Origin: Pseudoxanthomonas mexicana
GTDB taxonomy: Bacteria > Pseudomonadota > Gammaproteobacteria > Xanthomonadales > Xanthomonadaceae
Assembly (NCBI RefSeq): GCF_010093385.1
Contig: NZ_PDWV01000009.1
Coordinates: 1-64,000 of the forward strand
Direction of reading: 5' to 3'
DNA: 64,000 bases
The stretch's first letter is position 1. Each line of letters begins with the position of its first letter. Of this stretch, positions 10,682 to 18,308 are shown one piece after another. A program made the position numbers and the translations under genes. The notes under the pieces are model-generated. The model had not been told where the DNA came from, searched no databases, and worked only from the letters and a program-made list of their open reading frames with translations.

Positions 10682-10834
10682 GCGCCACCCTCGAAAAGTG
10701 AGACCAAAATGATACCAATGTCTTGTCCCTCAGACGAGGAGAACGTCGACGGGCGGTCATCACTGACGCTGGCGCAGGGACGCTTCTTTCTCAGCGCGAC
10801 CAGAGAACGACCGCCCTACAAGGCTTTGCGAGGC

Positions 10835-11107
10835 GTGGACGGGGTTCCGGGCGCAAAGGATGGAGCTCCGAGGGCGATCGATCGGGCTCGGAGCGCGATC
10901 GATGCGGCGCGACGGGTGGTCGATGGAGCGAAAAGCGCCATCGATGGGGCTCCGAAAGCCATGGATCGCCCTTGGAGCTCCATCGATCACTGTGGGAGCC
11001 CCATCGATCGGGCTCGGAAGGCGATCGATGGGGCTCAGAGCGCGATCGATGGGGCGCGCCGGGCGATCGATGGAGCAAACAGGGCCGTCGATCACCTTCC
11101 GAGCCCG
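10835..11107. repeat. 13-unit 21-bp tandem repeat centred on ATCGAT
   Basis: Thirteen head-to-tail 21-base units begin at 10835, 10856, 10877, 10898 and every 21 bases to 11087. Most start with (A/G)TCGAT followed by GG(G/A)GC; the inner units are the most regular and the first two and the last are diverged. As 21 is divisible by three and the units lack stops, most frames stay open: one strand would read heptads like AIDGARR, the other PIDRAPS. The array lies between the stop of the XRE gene and the start of pckG, with no ribosome binding site or conserved protein, so it is annotated as a DNA repeat. Spacers are absent, so it is not a CRISPR array. Confidence 0.9.
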
Positions 11108-11123
11108 ATCTCCGCCCCGGCGC

Positions 11124-11867
11124 CTACGCCTCGCGCGAGCGCCGGTAGGGATTGAACAGCTGCAGCAGCCAGGGTTTCTGCGCCAGCACCAGGCTGACGC
11201 CCACCCGGTCTTCCGCCGGCAGCGTGGCGTCCCGGGCCAGCAGGGCGTCGAACTCGCGCGCCACTTCCTCCAGCCGCTGGCGCAGCTGCTTCACCCCGTC
11301 GATGCTCAGGCTGCCGCTGAGCAGCAGCAGCGCGTCCTGCTCGCCGTCGAAGGGGTCGGCGAAGTAGTCGGTCAGCAGGGTGTGGCGGAAGTAGCGCTCC
11401 ATGGGCCCGTCGGCGCGCCAGCGGAAGTTGCGGGCGGTCAGCGCGCGACCGCGGTTGCCCGGCATCAGTTCGATGATGCCCAGCCGGTCCAGCTTCACCA
11501 GCAGCCCGGTCCACTGCGCCGTCGTGAAGCCGAAGTGGCCCATCACGTCGTCCTCGCGCCAGCGGTTCAGCGTGAGGAACAGCGCCATCAGCAGCCGCGG
11601 GTCGTCCACCAACGCCTGTTCCTGCGCCTCGCTCAGCTGCGCCATCGCCTTGCGCCCGCGCGAGGCCTCGGCGCTGAGTTCGGCCAGACCGACATCCAGC
11701 ACCTCGCAGATCTGCTCCAGCCGCTGCAGGCTCATCGCCCGCCGGGAGAACATGCGCTTGACCGCCGCCTCGCTCATGCGGATGCGGGCGGCGAGTTCAC
11801 GATAGGTCAGTTCCTGCGCGCGCAGGCAGCGCTTCAGGGCATCGATCAGGTCCACCGAGACGGCCAT
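11124..11867 (-). CDS. XRE-family transcriptional regulator
   Basis: 247-residue DNA-binding protein. The N-terminal helix-turn-helix (about residues 8-65) reads LIDALKRCLRAQELTYRELA, then IRMSEAAVKRMFSRRAMSL and LEQICEVLDVGLAEL. The rest is a long helical domain of unknown ligand (EDDVMGHFGFTTAQWTGLLVKL, then RHTLLTDYFADPFDGEQDAL). ATG 11867 was chosen because sequence upstream in frame is low-complexity and runs through the divergent gene's leader. It is divergent from the exported-protein/DUF2145 block, which is a possible target. The tandem repeat starts just after its stop. Confidence 0.85.
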   Translation of the reverse strand: MAVSVDLIDALKRCLRAQELTYRELAARIRMSEAAVKRMFSRRAMSLQRLEQICEVLDVGLAELSAEASRGRKAMAQLSEAQEQALVDDPRLLMALFLTLNRWREDDVMGHFGFTTAQWTGLLVKLDRLGIIELMPGNRGRALTARNFRWRADGPMERYFRHTLLTDYFADPFDGEQDALLLLSGSLSIDGVKQLRQRLEEVAREFDALLARDATLPAEDRVGVSLVLAQKPWLLQLFNPYRRSREA

Positions 11868-11974
11868 CGGTAGCGCATTCCTATACCGGGTGTTGCGCGG
11901 GAGCTTACCTCGTCGATGCCGGTTGAACCGCCCGGCGTGCCGCGACAAGGCTGCGACACCCTGGAGGAACCCGC

Positions 11975-12420
11975 ATGCCCCGCCTGATCGTCCGCTCGCT
12001 GACCCTCGCCCTGGCCACCGTCTTCTCGGGGGCGTGACCCTCCCCGCGCATGCCGCGCCGCAGTCCGAAGGCGCCAGCCGGATGTCGCAGGCCAGCCTGG
12101 AGGCGTCCATCGAAGTGCCGGTGGCGGGGATCCATGCCCTAGGCCATGGCGCCTCGGCGGTGGTCACCGGTGTGGCGGTGGTGGCCGGCAGCGTGGCGGT
12201 GACGGTCTCCGTCGCGGCGGCGGGTGTGGTGGGCGCGGCCTCGTTCGTGGTCTATCTGAGCGCGGAAGCGATCAAGCGGCTCGGCATCGCGGTGGGCACG
12301 GCGATCAGTGTCGCGGCCGTGTCGACGGGCTGGATCCTCAGTGCGGCCGGTGAAGCGCTGTGCTTCATCGCCAACGACGCCGCCCGACCGCACATCCACA
12401 GCCATCGCTACGGCTGGTGA
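11975..12420 (+). pseudogene. Small exported hypothetical protein, frameshifted in a G run
   Basis: The ATG at 11975 has a good ribosome binding site (GGAGG, 8-base spacing) and starts a signal peptide MPRLIVRSLTLALATVFSG, but the frame stops at 12035 just after a run of five G (12028-12032). One more G would continue as GVTLPAHAAPQSEG, completing a normal signal cleavage region, and run to 12420. The mature part is rich in Gly, Ala and Val with one or two hydrophobic stretches and ends HIHSHRYGW; total about 148 residues. Function unknown. It lies seven bases before the DUF2145 gene, so the two probably form an operon. The break is probably a sequencing indel. Confidence 0.75.
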
Positions 12421-12427
12421 GCGGGCG

Positions 12428-13240
12428 ATGCGCGCACTCGCGGTGTTCTTCATCTTCATCCTCGCGCTGCCGGGGACGGCACGCGCGGGCGATGCCTGCA
12501 AGCAGATGGAGATGCCCCCGTACAAGGTGGCCGAGGCCGCGCGTACCGCGCTGCTGGCCGCGCAGCAGTTGGACGAGGTGGACGCACCGGTCGCCCTGAT
12601 CGCGCGCGTGGGGAACGACCTGTCGAAGCAGGGCCTGGTCTACAGCCATGCCGGGTTCGCAGTGCGCGACCACGCGCACGGACGCTGGACGGTCGTGCAC
12701 CTGCTCAACGAATGCGGCAGCGACCGCTCCGGCCTGTACGCGCAGGGGCTGGTGAATTTCTTCGCCGACGACCTGGTGAACCAGGACCTGCGCATCGTGT
12801 GGTTCGCTCCCGAGGTCGCCGACCGGCTGGCGGTGCGCTTGCAGCAGATGCCGCGCCACAGCCTGCACCACCCGCGCTACAACCTGATCGCCCGGCCCGG
12901 CAGCGAGGACTACCAGAACTCGACCGCCTGGATCGTGGAAGTGATGGCCGCCGCGCTCGCCGACCGCGGGATCTACGATCGCCGCAGCGCCTACGCCTTC
13001 GCCCGCGGCGATGGCTTCGTGGCGGACACGGTGCACATCGCCTACTCCAAGCGCGTGCTGGGCGGGTTGTTCTCGGCGAACACCGACTTCACCGACCACT
13101 CGGTCGCCACCCGGCTCTCCGGCGACTATCCCGTCGTCACCGTGCGTTCGATCTTCCGTTGGCTGGAACGCAGCGGCTATGTCCGCGAGCAGCGGGAATG
13201 GCGGAGCGGCGTGCGGCGGCGGGCGATGGGGCCGGCGTGA
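12428..13240 (+). CDS. DUF2145 family exported protein
   Basis: 270 residues with a clear signal peptide (MRALAVFFIFILALPGTARA). The mature region has family hallmarks: VALIARVGNDLSKQGLVYSH, FAVRDHAHGRWTVVHLLNEC, the Gly-Leu-Tyr motif SGLYAQGLVNFF, and YNLIARPGSEDYQNSTAWIV. The sequence suggests a cysteine/histidine hydrolase-like fold, but this is inference and no activity is established. It starts seven bases after the preceding exported protein and is followed by a 54-residue membrane protein, so co-transcription is likely. Confidence 0.85.
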   Translation: MRALAVFFIFILALPGTARAGDACKQMEMPPYKVAEAARTALLAAQQLDEVDAPVALIARVGNDLSKQGLVYSHAGFAVRDHAHGRWTVVHLLNECGSDRSGLYAQGLVNFFADDLVNQDLRIVWFAPEVADRLAVRLQQMPRHSLHHPRYNLIARPGSEDYQNSTAWIVEVMAAALADRGIYDRRSAYAFARGDGFVADTVHIAYSKRVLGGLFSANTDFTDHSVATRLSGDYPVVTVRSIFRWLERSGYVREQREWRSGVRRRAMGPA

Positions 13241-13315
13241 GCTGTAGCTGTTCACCACACGGGCGCGTTGCGGCGCGTTCGACGCCATTGTCCTGGATGG
13301 CTCCAGTGGGCGCGG

Positions 13316-13480
13316 ATGGACAAGGACAAGGCAAGGATCATCGCGCTGACCACCGAGCGCTGGGTGCTGGAGGTCTACCGCACCATCATCGAAACACTGC
13401 AGGGCTTCGCCGTGGCGCTGCTGGCGTATGTGGTGGTGCGCTTGTCGGAGCTGGAGCGGGCGACCTCACCCATGCCGTAG
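13316..13480 (+). CDS. Small membrane protein, unknown function
   Basis: 54 residues: a charged N-terminus (MDKDKARIIALTTERWVLEV) and a single hydrophobic helix (GFAVALLAYVVVRLSELE). Read from ATG 13316; longer in-frame versions add only Arg-rich shadow sequence. Its TAG stop is part of the GTAG head of a REP palindrome, which suggests that the element inserted at or created the gene's end. Function unknown; the coding call rests on composition and helix pattern only. Confidence 0.5.
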   Translation: MDKDKARIIALTTERWVLEVYRTIIETLQGFAVALLAYVVVRLSELERATSPMP

Positions 13481-13498
13481 GGCGGGCCCTGGCCCGCC
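13477..13498 (+). repeat. GTAG-type REP palindrome (plus orientation)
   Basis: A 22-base element: GTAG head, then GGCGGGCC, a CT centre and GGCCCGCC. The same element in inverse orientation lies at 14041-14062, so the two flank the lipoprotein gene. GTAG-headed palindromes of this kind are known from Stenotrophomonas (SMAG) and are mobilised by RAYT proteins. Confidence 0.75.
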
Positions 13499-13561
13499 AT
13501 CGACATGACGCGCGTCACTGGTGCGACGCACCGACCCGAACTCTACGACTACAGGGTATCC

Positions 13562-13999
13562 ATGAGAAATCGATTCATTGCCTTACTGGCAACGTGCTTG
13601 TTGGCAGGCTGCTACATGGTCAGCTACGAAGACGTCAGCAATGATCCGAAGTACTCGATGTATGTCGGGACCGAGTACCGCACCACATCGGACATGACGG
13701 TGTATCGGGTAAGCATGGACCGGAACTACGGTCCTTCGCCCAGCATCTACACGATCGTCCAGCCGCCGGGATTCGATGGCCCCGAGGTGATCTCCAGGAC
13801 GCGCTTTCCAGCGGGATCCACGCTGAAGATCCTGACGATCCAGCGATGCAAGGATTGCTACCTGGATACCGAACCGCGCATGCGCGCGACCGTACGCGTG
13901 ACGTCGACCACGCAGTTCGACGATCTGGAAGTACATGCTGGTCTAGGCCTGCTGTCTTCGCACATGCAGACCATCGAGAACCTCGAGCCAAGCCACTGA
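13562..13999 (+). CDS. Putative lipoprotein, unknown function
   Basis: 145 residues from ATG 13562. The signal sequence MRNRFIALLATCLLAGC has lipobox LAGC, giving a lipidated Cys17. The mature part has no recognised family; it reads MSYEDVSNDPKYSMYVGTEY-like text, is Thr/Tyr-rich and predicted mainly beta, with a Cys-Lys-Asp-Cys pair (IQRCKDCYLDTEP). Codon use is visibly more AT-rich than in its neighbours (for example ATGAGAAATCGATTCATTGC at the start), suggesting recent acquisition. It is bounded on both sides by inverted REP copies. Confidence 0.72.
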   Translation: MRNRFIALLATCLLAGCYMVSYEDVSNDPKYSMYVGTEYRTTSDMTVYRVSMDRNYGPSPSIYTIVQPPGFDGPEVISRTRFPAGSTLKILTIQRCKDCYLDTEPRMRATVRVTSTTQFDDLEVHAGLGLLSSHMQTIENLEPSH

Positions 14000-14040
14000 C
14001 GCGGGGCGTGACGCGATCCGTCATTCACAAGGCGGTGCGC

Positions 14041-14062
14041 GGCGGGCCAAGGCCCGCCCTAC
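14041..14062 (-). repeat. GTAG-type REP palindrome (minus orientation)
   Basis: Inverse copy of the element at 13477-13498, differing only at the centre. It lies between the convergent lipoprotein and TetR genes, seven bases from the tetR stop, and may double as a transcript end. Confidence 0.75.
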
Positions 14063-14068
14063 GACGCA

Positions 14069-14668
14069 TCAGGTCGGAATCAGCGTCGAGATGACGTGTT
14101 CGAGATAGGTCTCGAATTCTTCCGAGGTCATGCGCGGCTGCTGCAGCTGCAGCGACAGCTGCAGGAAGCCGACGTACGCGGCGTAGGTCAGGCGCGCACG
14201 GTGGGTGGCGTCGGTACGCTGCAGGCCGGCCTGGCGGAACATGGCGACCAGGTACTCCAGGCGGCGCTGTGAGATGCGGTCGATGACCGGCTGCACGGAG
14301 GGATGATCCAGCGCCTTCAGCAACTCGCTATAGATGATGTGCGGCTTCACTTCATGGCCGACCAGCTGGAACAGCGCGCGCAGGCGTTCGCGGGGGTCCG
14401 CCACCTGCTCCAGGCTGCCGAAGATGCTTTCCTGTTCCACGGCTTCCCAGCGTTCCAGCGCCGCCTGCAGCAGGGCATCGCGCGACGGGAAGTGCCAGTA
14501 GAAGCTGCCTTTTGTGACACCCAGCCGGCGGGCCAGCGGTTCCACCGCCACGGCCGAGACACCCTGCTCCGCGATGAGATCGAGGGCCGCCTGGGCCCAA
14601 TCGTCCGCGCTCAGGCGGGCGTTGCGCGTGGGAGCGGGCGGACTGCTGTCGGGGCTGGGTGTGCTCAT
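14069..14668 (-). CDS. TetR/AcrR-family transcriptional regulator
   Basis: 199 residues. The N-terminal helix-turn-helix (about residues 15-62) contains LIAEQGVSAVAVEPLARRLG and VTKGSFYWHFPSRDALLQAA, a canonical TetR signature. The C-terminal ligand domain is typical in length. ATG 14668 was selected; the upstream extension would run into the intergenic promoter. It is divergent from an alpha/beta hydrolase-fadE-DUF4442 operon, so an acyl-CoA or fatty-acid-like ligand is plausible by analogy with PsrA/FadR-type TetR regulators; that is inference. CCATAC/GTATGG half-sites lie near both starts. Confidence 0.88.
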   Translation of the reverse strand: MSTPSPDSSPPAPTRNARLSADDWAQAALDLIAEQGVSAVAVEPLARRLGVTKGSFYWHFPSRDALLQAALERWEAVEQESIFGSLEQVADPRERLRALFQLVGHEVKPHIIYSELLKALDHPSVQPVIDRISQRRLEYLVAMFRQAGLQRTDATHRARLTYAAYVGFLQLSLQLQQPRMTSEEFETYLEHVISTLIPT

Positions 14669-14680
14669 GTCCGCATTTAA

Positions 14681-14707
14681 CCATACGGCGAGGTGTGTAG
14701 CGGTATG
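14681..14707. promoter_or_regulatory. Possible TetR half-sites near the tetR start
   Basis: CCATAC at 14681-14686 and GGTATG at 14702-14707 repeat the half-sites found near the divergent operon's start, at wider spacing. They lie 13-39 bases upstream of the tetR ATG, as expected for autoregulation. Confidence 0.4.
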
Positions 14708-14776
14708 TATGTTGCGGCGCACAACAAAATAAAGACAAATCAATCAGTTGCATCGGAAACACGTATCACAAACCGA

Positions 14777-14817
14777 TTGACTGCTCTAAATGCGACAACC
14801 CATACTAGCCCGTATGG
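14777..14817 (+). promoter_or_regulatory. Promoter and operator of the hydrolase-fadE operon
   Basis: TTGACT (14777-14782), 18-base spacer, CATACT (14801-14806). The expected transcription start falls at about 14813-14814, on the ATG itself, implying a leaderless mRNA. An 18-base inverted repeat, CCATAC-N6-GTATGG (14800-14817), covers the -10 box and the start codon, an ideal position for repression by the divergent TetR protein. Confidence 0.6.
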
Positions 14818-15770
14818 TGCAGCCTGCCTCCCTTTCCTTCTCCGCCGTGTCCGGCTCCGCCGCCGGAACGGACCGCGTGCCGGTCGGGCAAGAGGGCTTC
14901 TCACTGGCGATCCGCCGCTTTCCCTCCCCGCGCGCACTGCAGGGGCACCCTGCCCTGGTGTATGCACACGGCTTCGGCCAGACGCGTGGCGCGTGGAACC
15001 GCACCGGCCTGGCGATGGCCGCGCCCGGCTATGCGGGGTTGGCCTACGATGCGCGCGGTCATGGCGAGTCGGACCGCAATGCCGCCGGGCTGCCCTACAC
15101 CGGCGACCAGTTCGCCGACGACCTGATCGTGATGGCCGGCGAGCAGCCCGAACCGCCGGTGCTGGTCGGCGCCTCGATGGGCGGGCTGTTCGGCCTGATC
15201 GCCGAATCGCGCTGGCCGGGCCTGTTCCGGGCCATGGTGCTGGTGGACATCACCCCGCGCTGGGAGCACGCCGGCCTGCAGCGCATCCTGGCGTTCATGC
15301 CGGCGTTCCCTGACGGCTTCGCCTCGCTCGAGCATGCAGCCGACGCCATCGCGGCCTACCAGCCGCAGCGCCGCACGCGCAAATCCGCCGACGACCTGCG
15401 CGGGCTGCTGCGCGAAGGCGGCGACGGCCGCTGGCGCTGGCACTGGGATCCGCGCCTGGTGGACGAGCTGGCTCGCGACAGCGCGCAGCACCAGGACGCC
15501 ATCGCCGACGCTGCCCGCCGCGTACAGTGTCCCGTGCTGCTTATCAGTGGCGGGCGCAGCGACCTGGTGTCGGAAAAGACCGTCGAAGAGTTCAAGACGC
15601 TGGTGCCGCACGCGCGCCATGTGCACCTGCCGCAGGCCACCCACATGGTGGCCGGCGACGACAACGACGCGTTTACCGCCACCGTGCTGGAATACCTGGC
15701 AGGCCTGCCGGCCGCGTCGGGCAACGCCGAATCCGATGTAACCGAATCCGTGTCCGGAGCAACCCCATGA
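14814..15770 (+). CDS. Alpha/beta hydrolase
   Basis: 318-residue hydrolase. The oxyanion motif HGFGQTRGAW and DARGHGESD are followed by the nucleophile elbow VGASMGG (catalytic Ser), an acidic residue region around LLISGGRSDLV, and the C-terminal His in PQATHMV. The start at 14814 was chosen over 14790 because a promoter is spaced to begin transcription there and neither ATG has a ribosome binding site. It overlaps fadE by ATGA, so the two are co-translated. With fadE and a hot-dog thioesterase it suggests a lipid or acyl-ester breakdown operon; the substrate is unknown. Confidence 0.88.
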   Translation: MVQPASLSFSAVSGSAAGTDRVPVGQEGFSLAIRRFPSPRALQGHPALVYAHGFGQTRGAWNRTGLAMAAPGYAGLAYDARGHGESDRNAAGLPYTGDQFADDLIVMAGEQPEPPVLVGASMGGLFGLIAESRWPGLFRAMVLVDITPRWEHAGLQRILAFMPAFPDGFASLEHAADAIAAYQPQRRTRKSADDLRGLLREGGDGRWRWHWDPRLVDELARDSAQHQDAIADAARRVQCPVLLISGGRSDLVSEKTVEEFKTLVPHARHVHLPQATHMVAGDDNDAFTATVLEYLAGLPAASGNAESDVTESVSGATP

Positions 15771-18244
15771 GCATCGTCATCCCCTTCCTCGCCTTCCTGC
15801 TGGCGGGTGCGTTCGCCGCCTACCATCGGCTCCGGCTCGCCTACTGGGCCGCCATCACCGCCAGCCTGCTGGTGGCCTGCTGGCTGCTGGGCGCCAATCC
15901 CACCGCCACACTGGTGGCCGCGCTGGTGGTGCTGGCGATCGCGGTACCGCTGCTGATCCCGGCGATCCGCAAGCCGCTGATCACCGCACCCGCGCTGGGC
16001 TTCCTGCGCCGCGCGCTGCCGCCGTTGTCGCAGACCGAGCGCATCGCGCTGGAAACCGGTTCGGTGGGCTTCGAGGGCGACCTGTTCACCGGCGACCCGG
16101 ACTGGAACAAGCTCCTGGCCTATCCCAAGCCGCAACTCACCGCCGAAGAGCAGGCCTTCCTCGACGGCCCGGTGGAAGAGCTGTGCAAGATGATCAACGA
16201 CTGGGAAATCACCCATGTCCACGCCGATCTGCCGCCGGAACTGTGGGACTACATCAAGAAGAACAAGTTCTTCGGCATGATCATCCCCAAGCAGTACGGC
16301 GGCCTGGGCTTCTCTGCGCTGGCGCACCACAAGGTGATCCAGAAGATCGCCTCGGTCAGCAGCGTGGTCAGCTCCACTGTCGGCGTGCCCAACTCGCTGG
16401 GCCCGGGTGAACTGCTCAACCACTACGGCACGCAGGAACAGAAGGACTACTACCTGCCGCGCCTGGCGATCGGCCAGGAAGTGCCCTGCTTCGGCCTGAC
16501 CGGCCCGTTCGCCGGCTCCGACGCGACCTCGATCCCCGACTACGGCATCGTCTGCAAGGGCGAGTGGAACGGCGCCAACGTGCTCGGCCTGCGCCTGACC
16601 TTCGACAAGCGCTACATCACCCTGGCGCCGGTCGCCACGCTCATCGGCCTGGCCTTCCGCATGTACGACCCGGACGGACTGATCGGCGACACCCGCGACA
16701 TCGGCATCACCCTGGCGCTGCTGCCGCGCGACACTCCCGGTGTCGACGTGGGCCGTCGCCACTTCCCGCTGAACTCGCCGTTCCAGAACGGCCCCATCCA
16801 CGGCCGTGACGTGTTCATCCCGCTCAGCCAGCTGATCGGCGGCGTGGAAATGGCCGGCAAGGGCTGGAACATGCTCAACGAGTGCCTGGCCGTGGGCCGC
16901 TCGATCCCCCTCCCGTCCACCGCCAGCGGCGGCGCCAAGTTCGGCGCGCGCGTCACCGGCAGCTATGCGCGCATCCGCAAGCAGTTCGGCCTGTCGGTCG
17001 GCCGCTTCGAGGGCGTGGAGGAAGCGCTGGCCCGCATCGGCGGCAAGGCGTACGCGATCAGCGCGCTGTCGCAGGCCACTGCCGCCGCCGTGGACCGCGG
17101 CGACGTGCCATCGGTGCCGTCGGCCATCGCCAAGTACCACTGCACGAACATGGCCCGCGACATCGCCAAGGACGTGATGGACGTGGTGGGCGGCAAGGGC
17201 ATCATCCTGGGCCCGCGCAACTTCGCCGGCCGTGCATGGCAGGCCTCGCCGATCGCCATCACGGTGGAAGGCGCCAACATCATGACGCGCAGCCTGCTGA
17301 TCTTCGGCCAGGGCTCGATCCTGTGCCATCCCTACATCATCAAGGAAATGCGCGCGGCGCAGGATCCGGATACCAAGGCGGGCATCCAGCAACTGGATGC
17401 GGTGCTGTATCCGCACATCGGCGGCGCCATCTCCAACGCGGTGCGCTCGTTCTGGTTCGGCATTACCGGCTCGAAGATCGGCGCCGCGCCGGGCGATGCC
17501 TACACCAAGAAGTTCTTCCGCAAGCTGGACCGCTACGCGGCCAACCTGGCGCTGCTGACCGACATCTCGCTGGGCGCGCTGGGCGGCAAGCTGAAGTTCA
17601 AGGAATCGCTGTCCGGCCGCCTGGGCGACGTGCTCAGCCACCTGTACATGATGGGCGCGGTGCTGAAGCGCCACCACGACGAAGGCGCGCCGGAAGCCGA
17701 CAAGCCGCTGCTGGCCTGGGCCTTCCACAACAGCGCGTACGAGATCGAACTGGCGCTGTCGCAGGCGCTGCGCAATTTCCCGATCAAGCCGCTGGGCTGG
17801 CTGCTGTGGCCGGTGGTGTTCCCGTTCGGCCGCCGCGCCGTGGCACCGGGCGACCGCCTGAGCCATCGCGTCGCCATGCTGCTGATGGCGCCGAACGAGG
17901 CGCGCGACCGCCTGGGCCAGGGCGTGTTCCTGACCCCGTGCGAGAACAACCCCGGTGGCCGCATCGACAGCTACCTGGCCGCCGCCGTGGCCGCCGAACC
18001 GGTGGAGCGCAAGTTCCTGAAGGCGCTGAAGACCAAGGACATCGAGGCGCTGGACTACAGCGCGCAGCTGGACGAAGGCGTGCGCGAGGGCTGGATCACC
18101 GTGGAAGAGCGCAAGCAGCTGGAAGAACTGCGTGCGATCACGCTGGACACGATCACCGTGGACGACTTCGACGGGCACGAGCTGCGCGCCGCGAGCTACT
18201 ACGACCTGCCGCAGCACAAGCGCCAGCCGCGCGAAGCGGCCTGA
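15767..18244 (+). CDS. fadE: FadE-type acyl-CoA dehydrogenase
   Basis: First oxidation step of fatty-acid beta-oxidation, acyl-CoA to trans-2-enoyl-CoA with FAD. The 825 residues match the large membrane-associated FadE class rather than the ~380-residue mitochondrial type. Two N-terminal hydrophobic segments (MSIVIPFLAFLLAGAFAAYH; LLVACWLLGANPTATLVAAL) precede the dehydrogenase core: KKNKFFGMIIPKQYGGLGFS, CFGLTGPFAGSDATSIPDYG and GRSIPLPSTASGGAK. The C-terminal FadE extension ends near QHKRQPREAA. The ATG overlaps the hydrolase stop (ATGA). The divergent TetR protein is the likely regulator. Confidence 0.95.
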   Translation: MSIVIPFLAFLLAGAFAAYHRLRLAYWAAITASLLVACWLLGANPTATLVAALVVLAIAVPLLIPAIRKPLITAPALGFLRRALPPLSQTERIALETGSVGFEGDLFTGDPDWNKLLAYPKPQLTAEEQAFLDGPVEELCKMINDWEITHVHADLPPELWDYIKKNKFFGMIIPKQYGGLGFSALAHHKVIQKIASVSSVVSSTVGVPNSLGPGELLNHYGTQEQKDYYLPRLAIGQEVPCFGLTGPFAGSDATSIPDYGIVCKGEWNGANVLGLRLTFDKRYITLAPVATLIGLAFRMYDPDGLIGDTRDIGITLALLPRDTPGVDVGRRHFPLNSPFQNGPIHGRDVFIPLSQLIGGVEMAGKGWNMLNECLAVGRSIPLPSTASGGAKFGARVTGSYARIRKQFGLSVGRFEGVEEALARIGGKAYAISALSQATAAAVDRGDVPSVPSAIAKYHCTNMARDIAKDVMDVVGGKGIILGPRNFAGRAWQASPIAITVEGANIMTRSLLIFGQGSILCHPYIIKEMRAAQDPDTKAGIQQLDAVLYPHIGGAISNAVRSFWFGITGSKIGAAPGDAYTKKFFRKLDRYAANLALLTDISLGALGGKLKFKESLSGRLGDVLSHLYMMGAVLKRHHDEGAPEADKPLLAWAFHNSAYEIELALSQALRNFPIKPLGWLLWPVVFPFGRRAVAPGDRLSHRVAMLLMAPNEARDRLGQGVFLTPCENNPGGRIDSYLAAAVAAEPVERKFLKALKTKDIEALDYSAQLDEGVREGWITVEERKQLEELRAITLDTITVDDFDGHELRAASYYDLPQHKRQPREAA

Positions 18245-18262
18245 CGCCACTACCGCAAGACA

Positions 18263-18293
18263 CGACGACGGCGGGCATGTCCCGCCGTCGTCG
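18263..18293 (+). promoter_or_regulatory. Strong intergenic hairpin between fadE and the DUF4442 gene
   Basis: A perfect 13-bp stem (CGACGACGGCGGG paired with CCCGCCGTCGTCG) around a 5-base loop, 15 bases before the next ATG. It has no T-run, so read-through is expected. It may protect the upstream mRNA end, mark a processing site or lower expression of the thioesterase. Confidence 0.6.
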
Positions 18294-18308
18294 CACCAGG
18301 AGCCCACG

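Noticed and set aside
10760-11095. Protein gene reading the tandem repeat (PIDRAPS heptads)
   Set aside because: No ribosome binding site, frames are open equally on both strands, and the downstream half is not protein-like.
10835-11107. CRISPR array
   Set aside because: Units are contiguous 21-mers without unique spacers, and no cas genes are nearby.
15356-18307. Very long open frame antisense to fadE
   Set aside because: It is rich in Arg, Ala, Gln and His with no conserved motif and mirrors the codon bias of fadE on the other strand; high GC suppresses stop codons.
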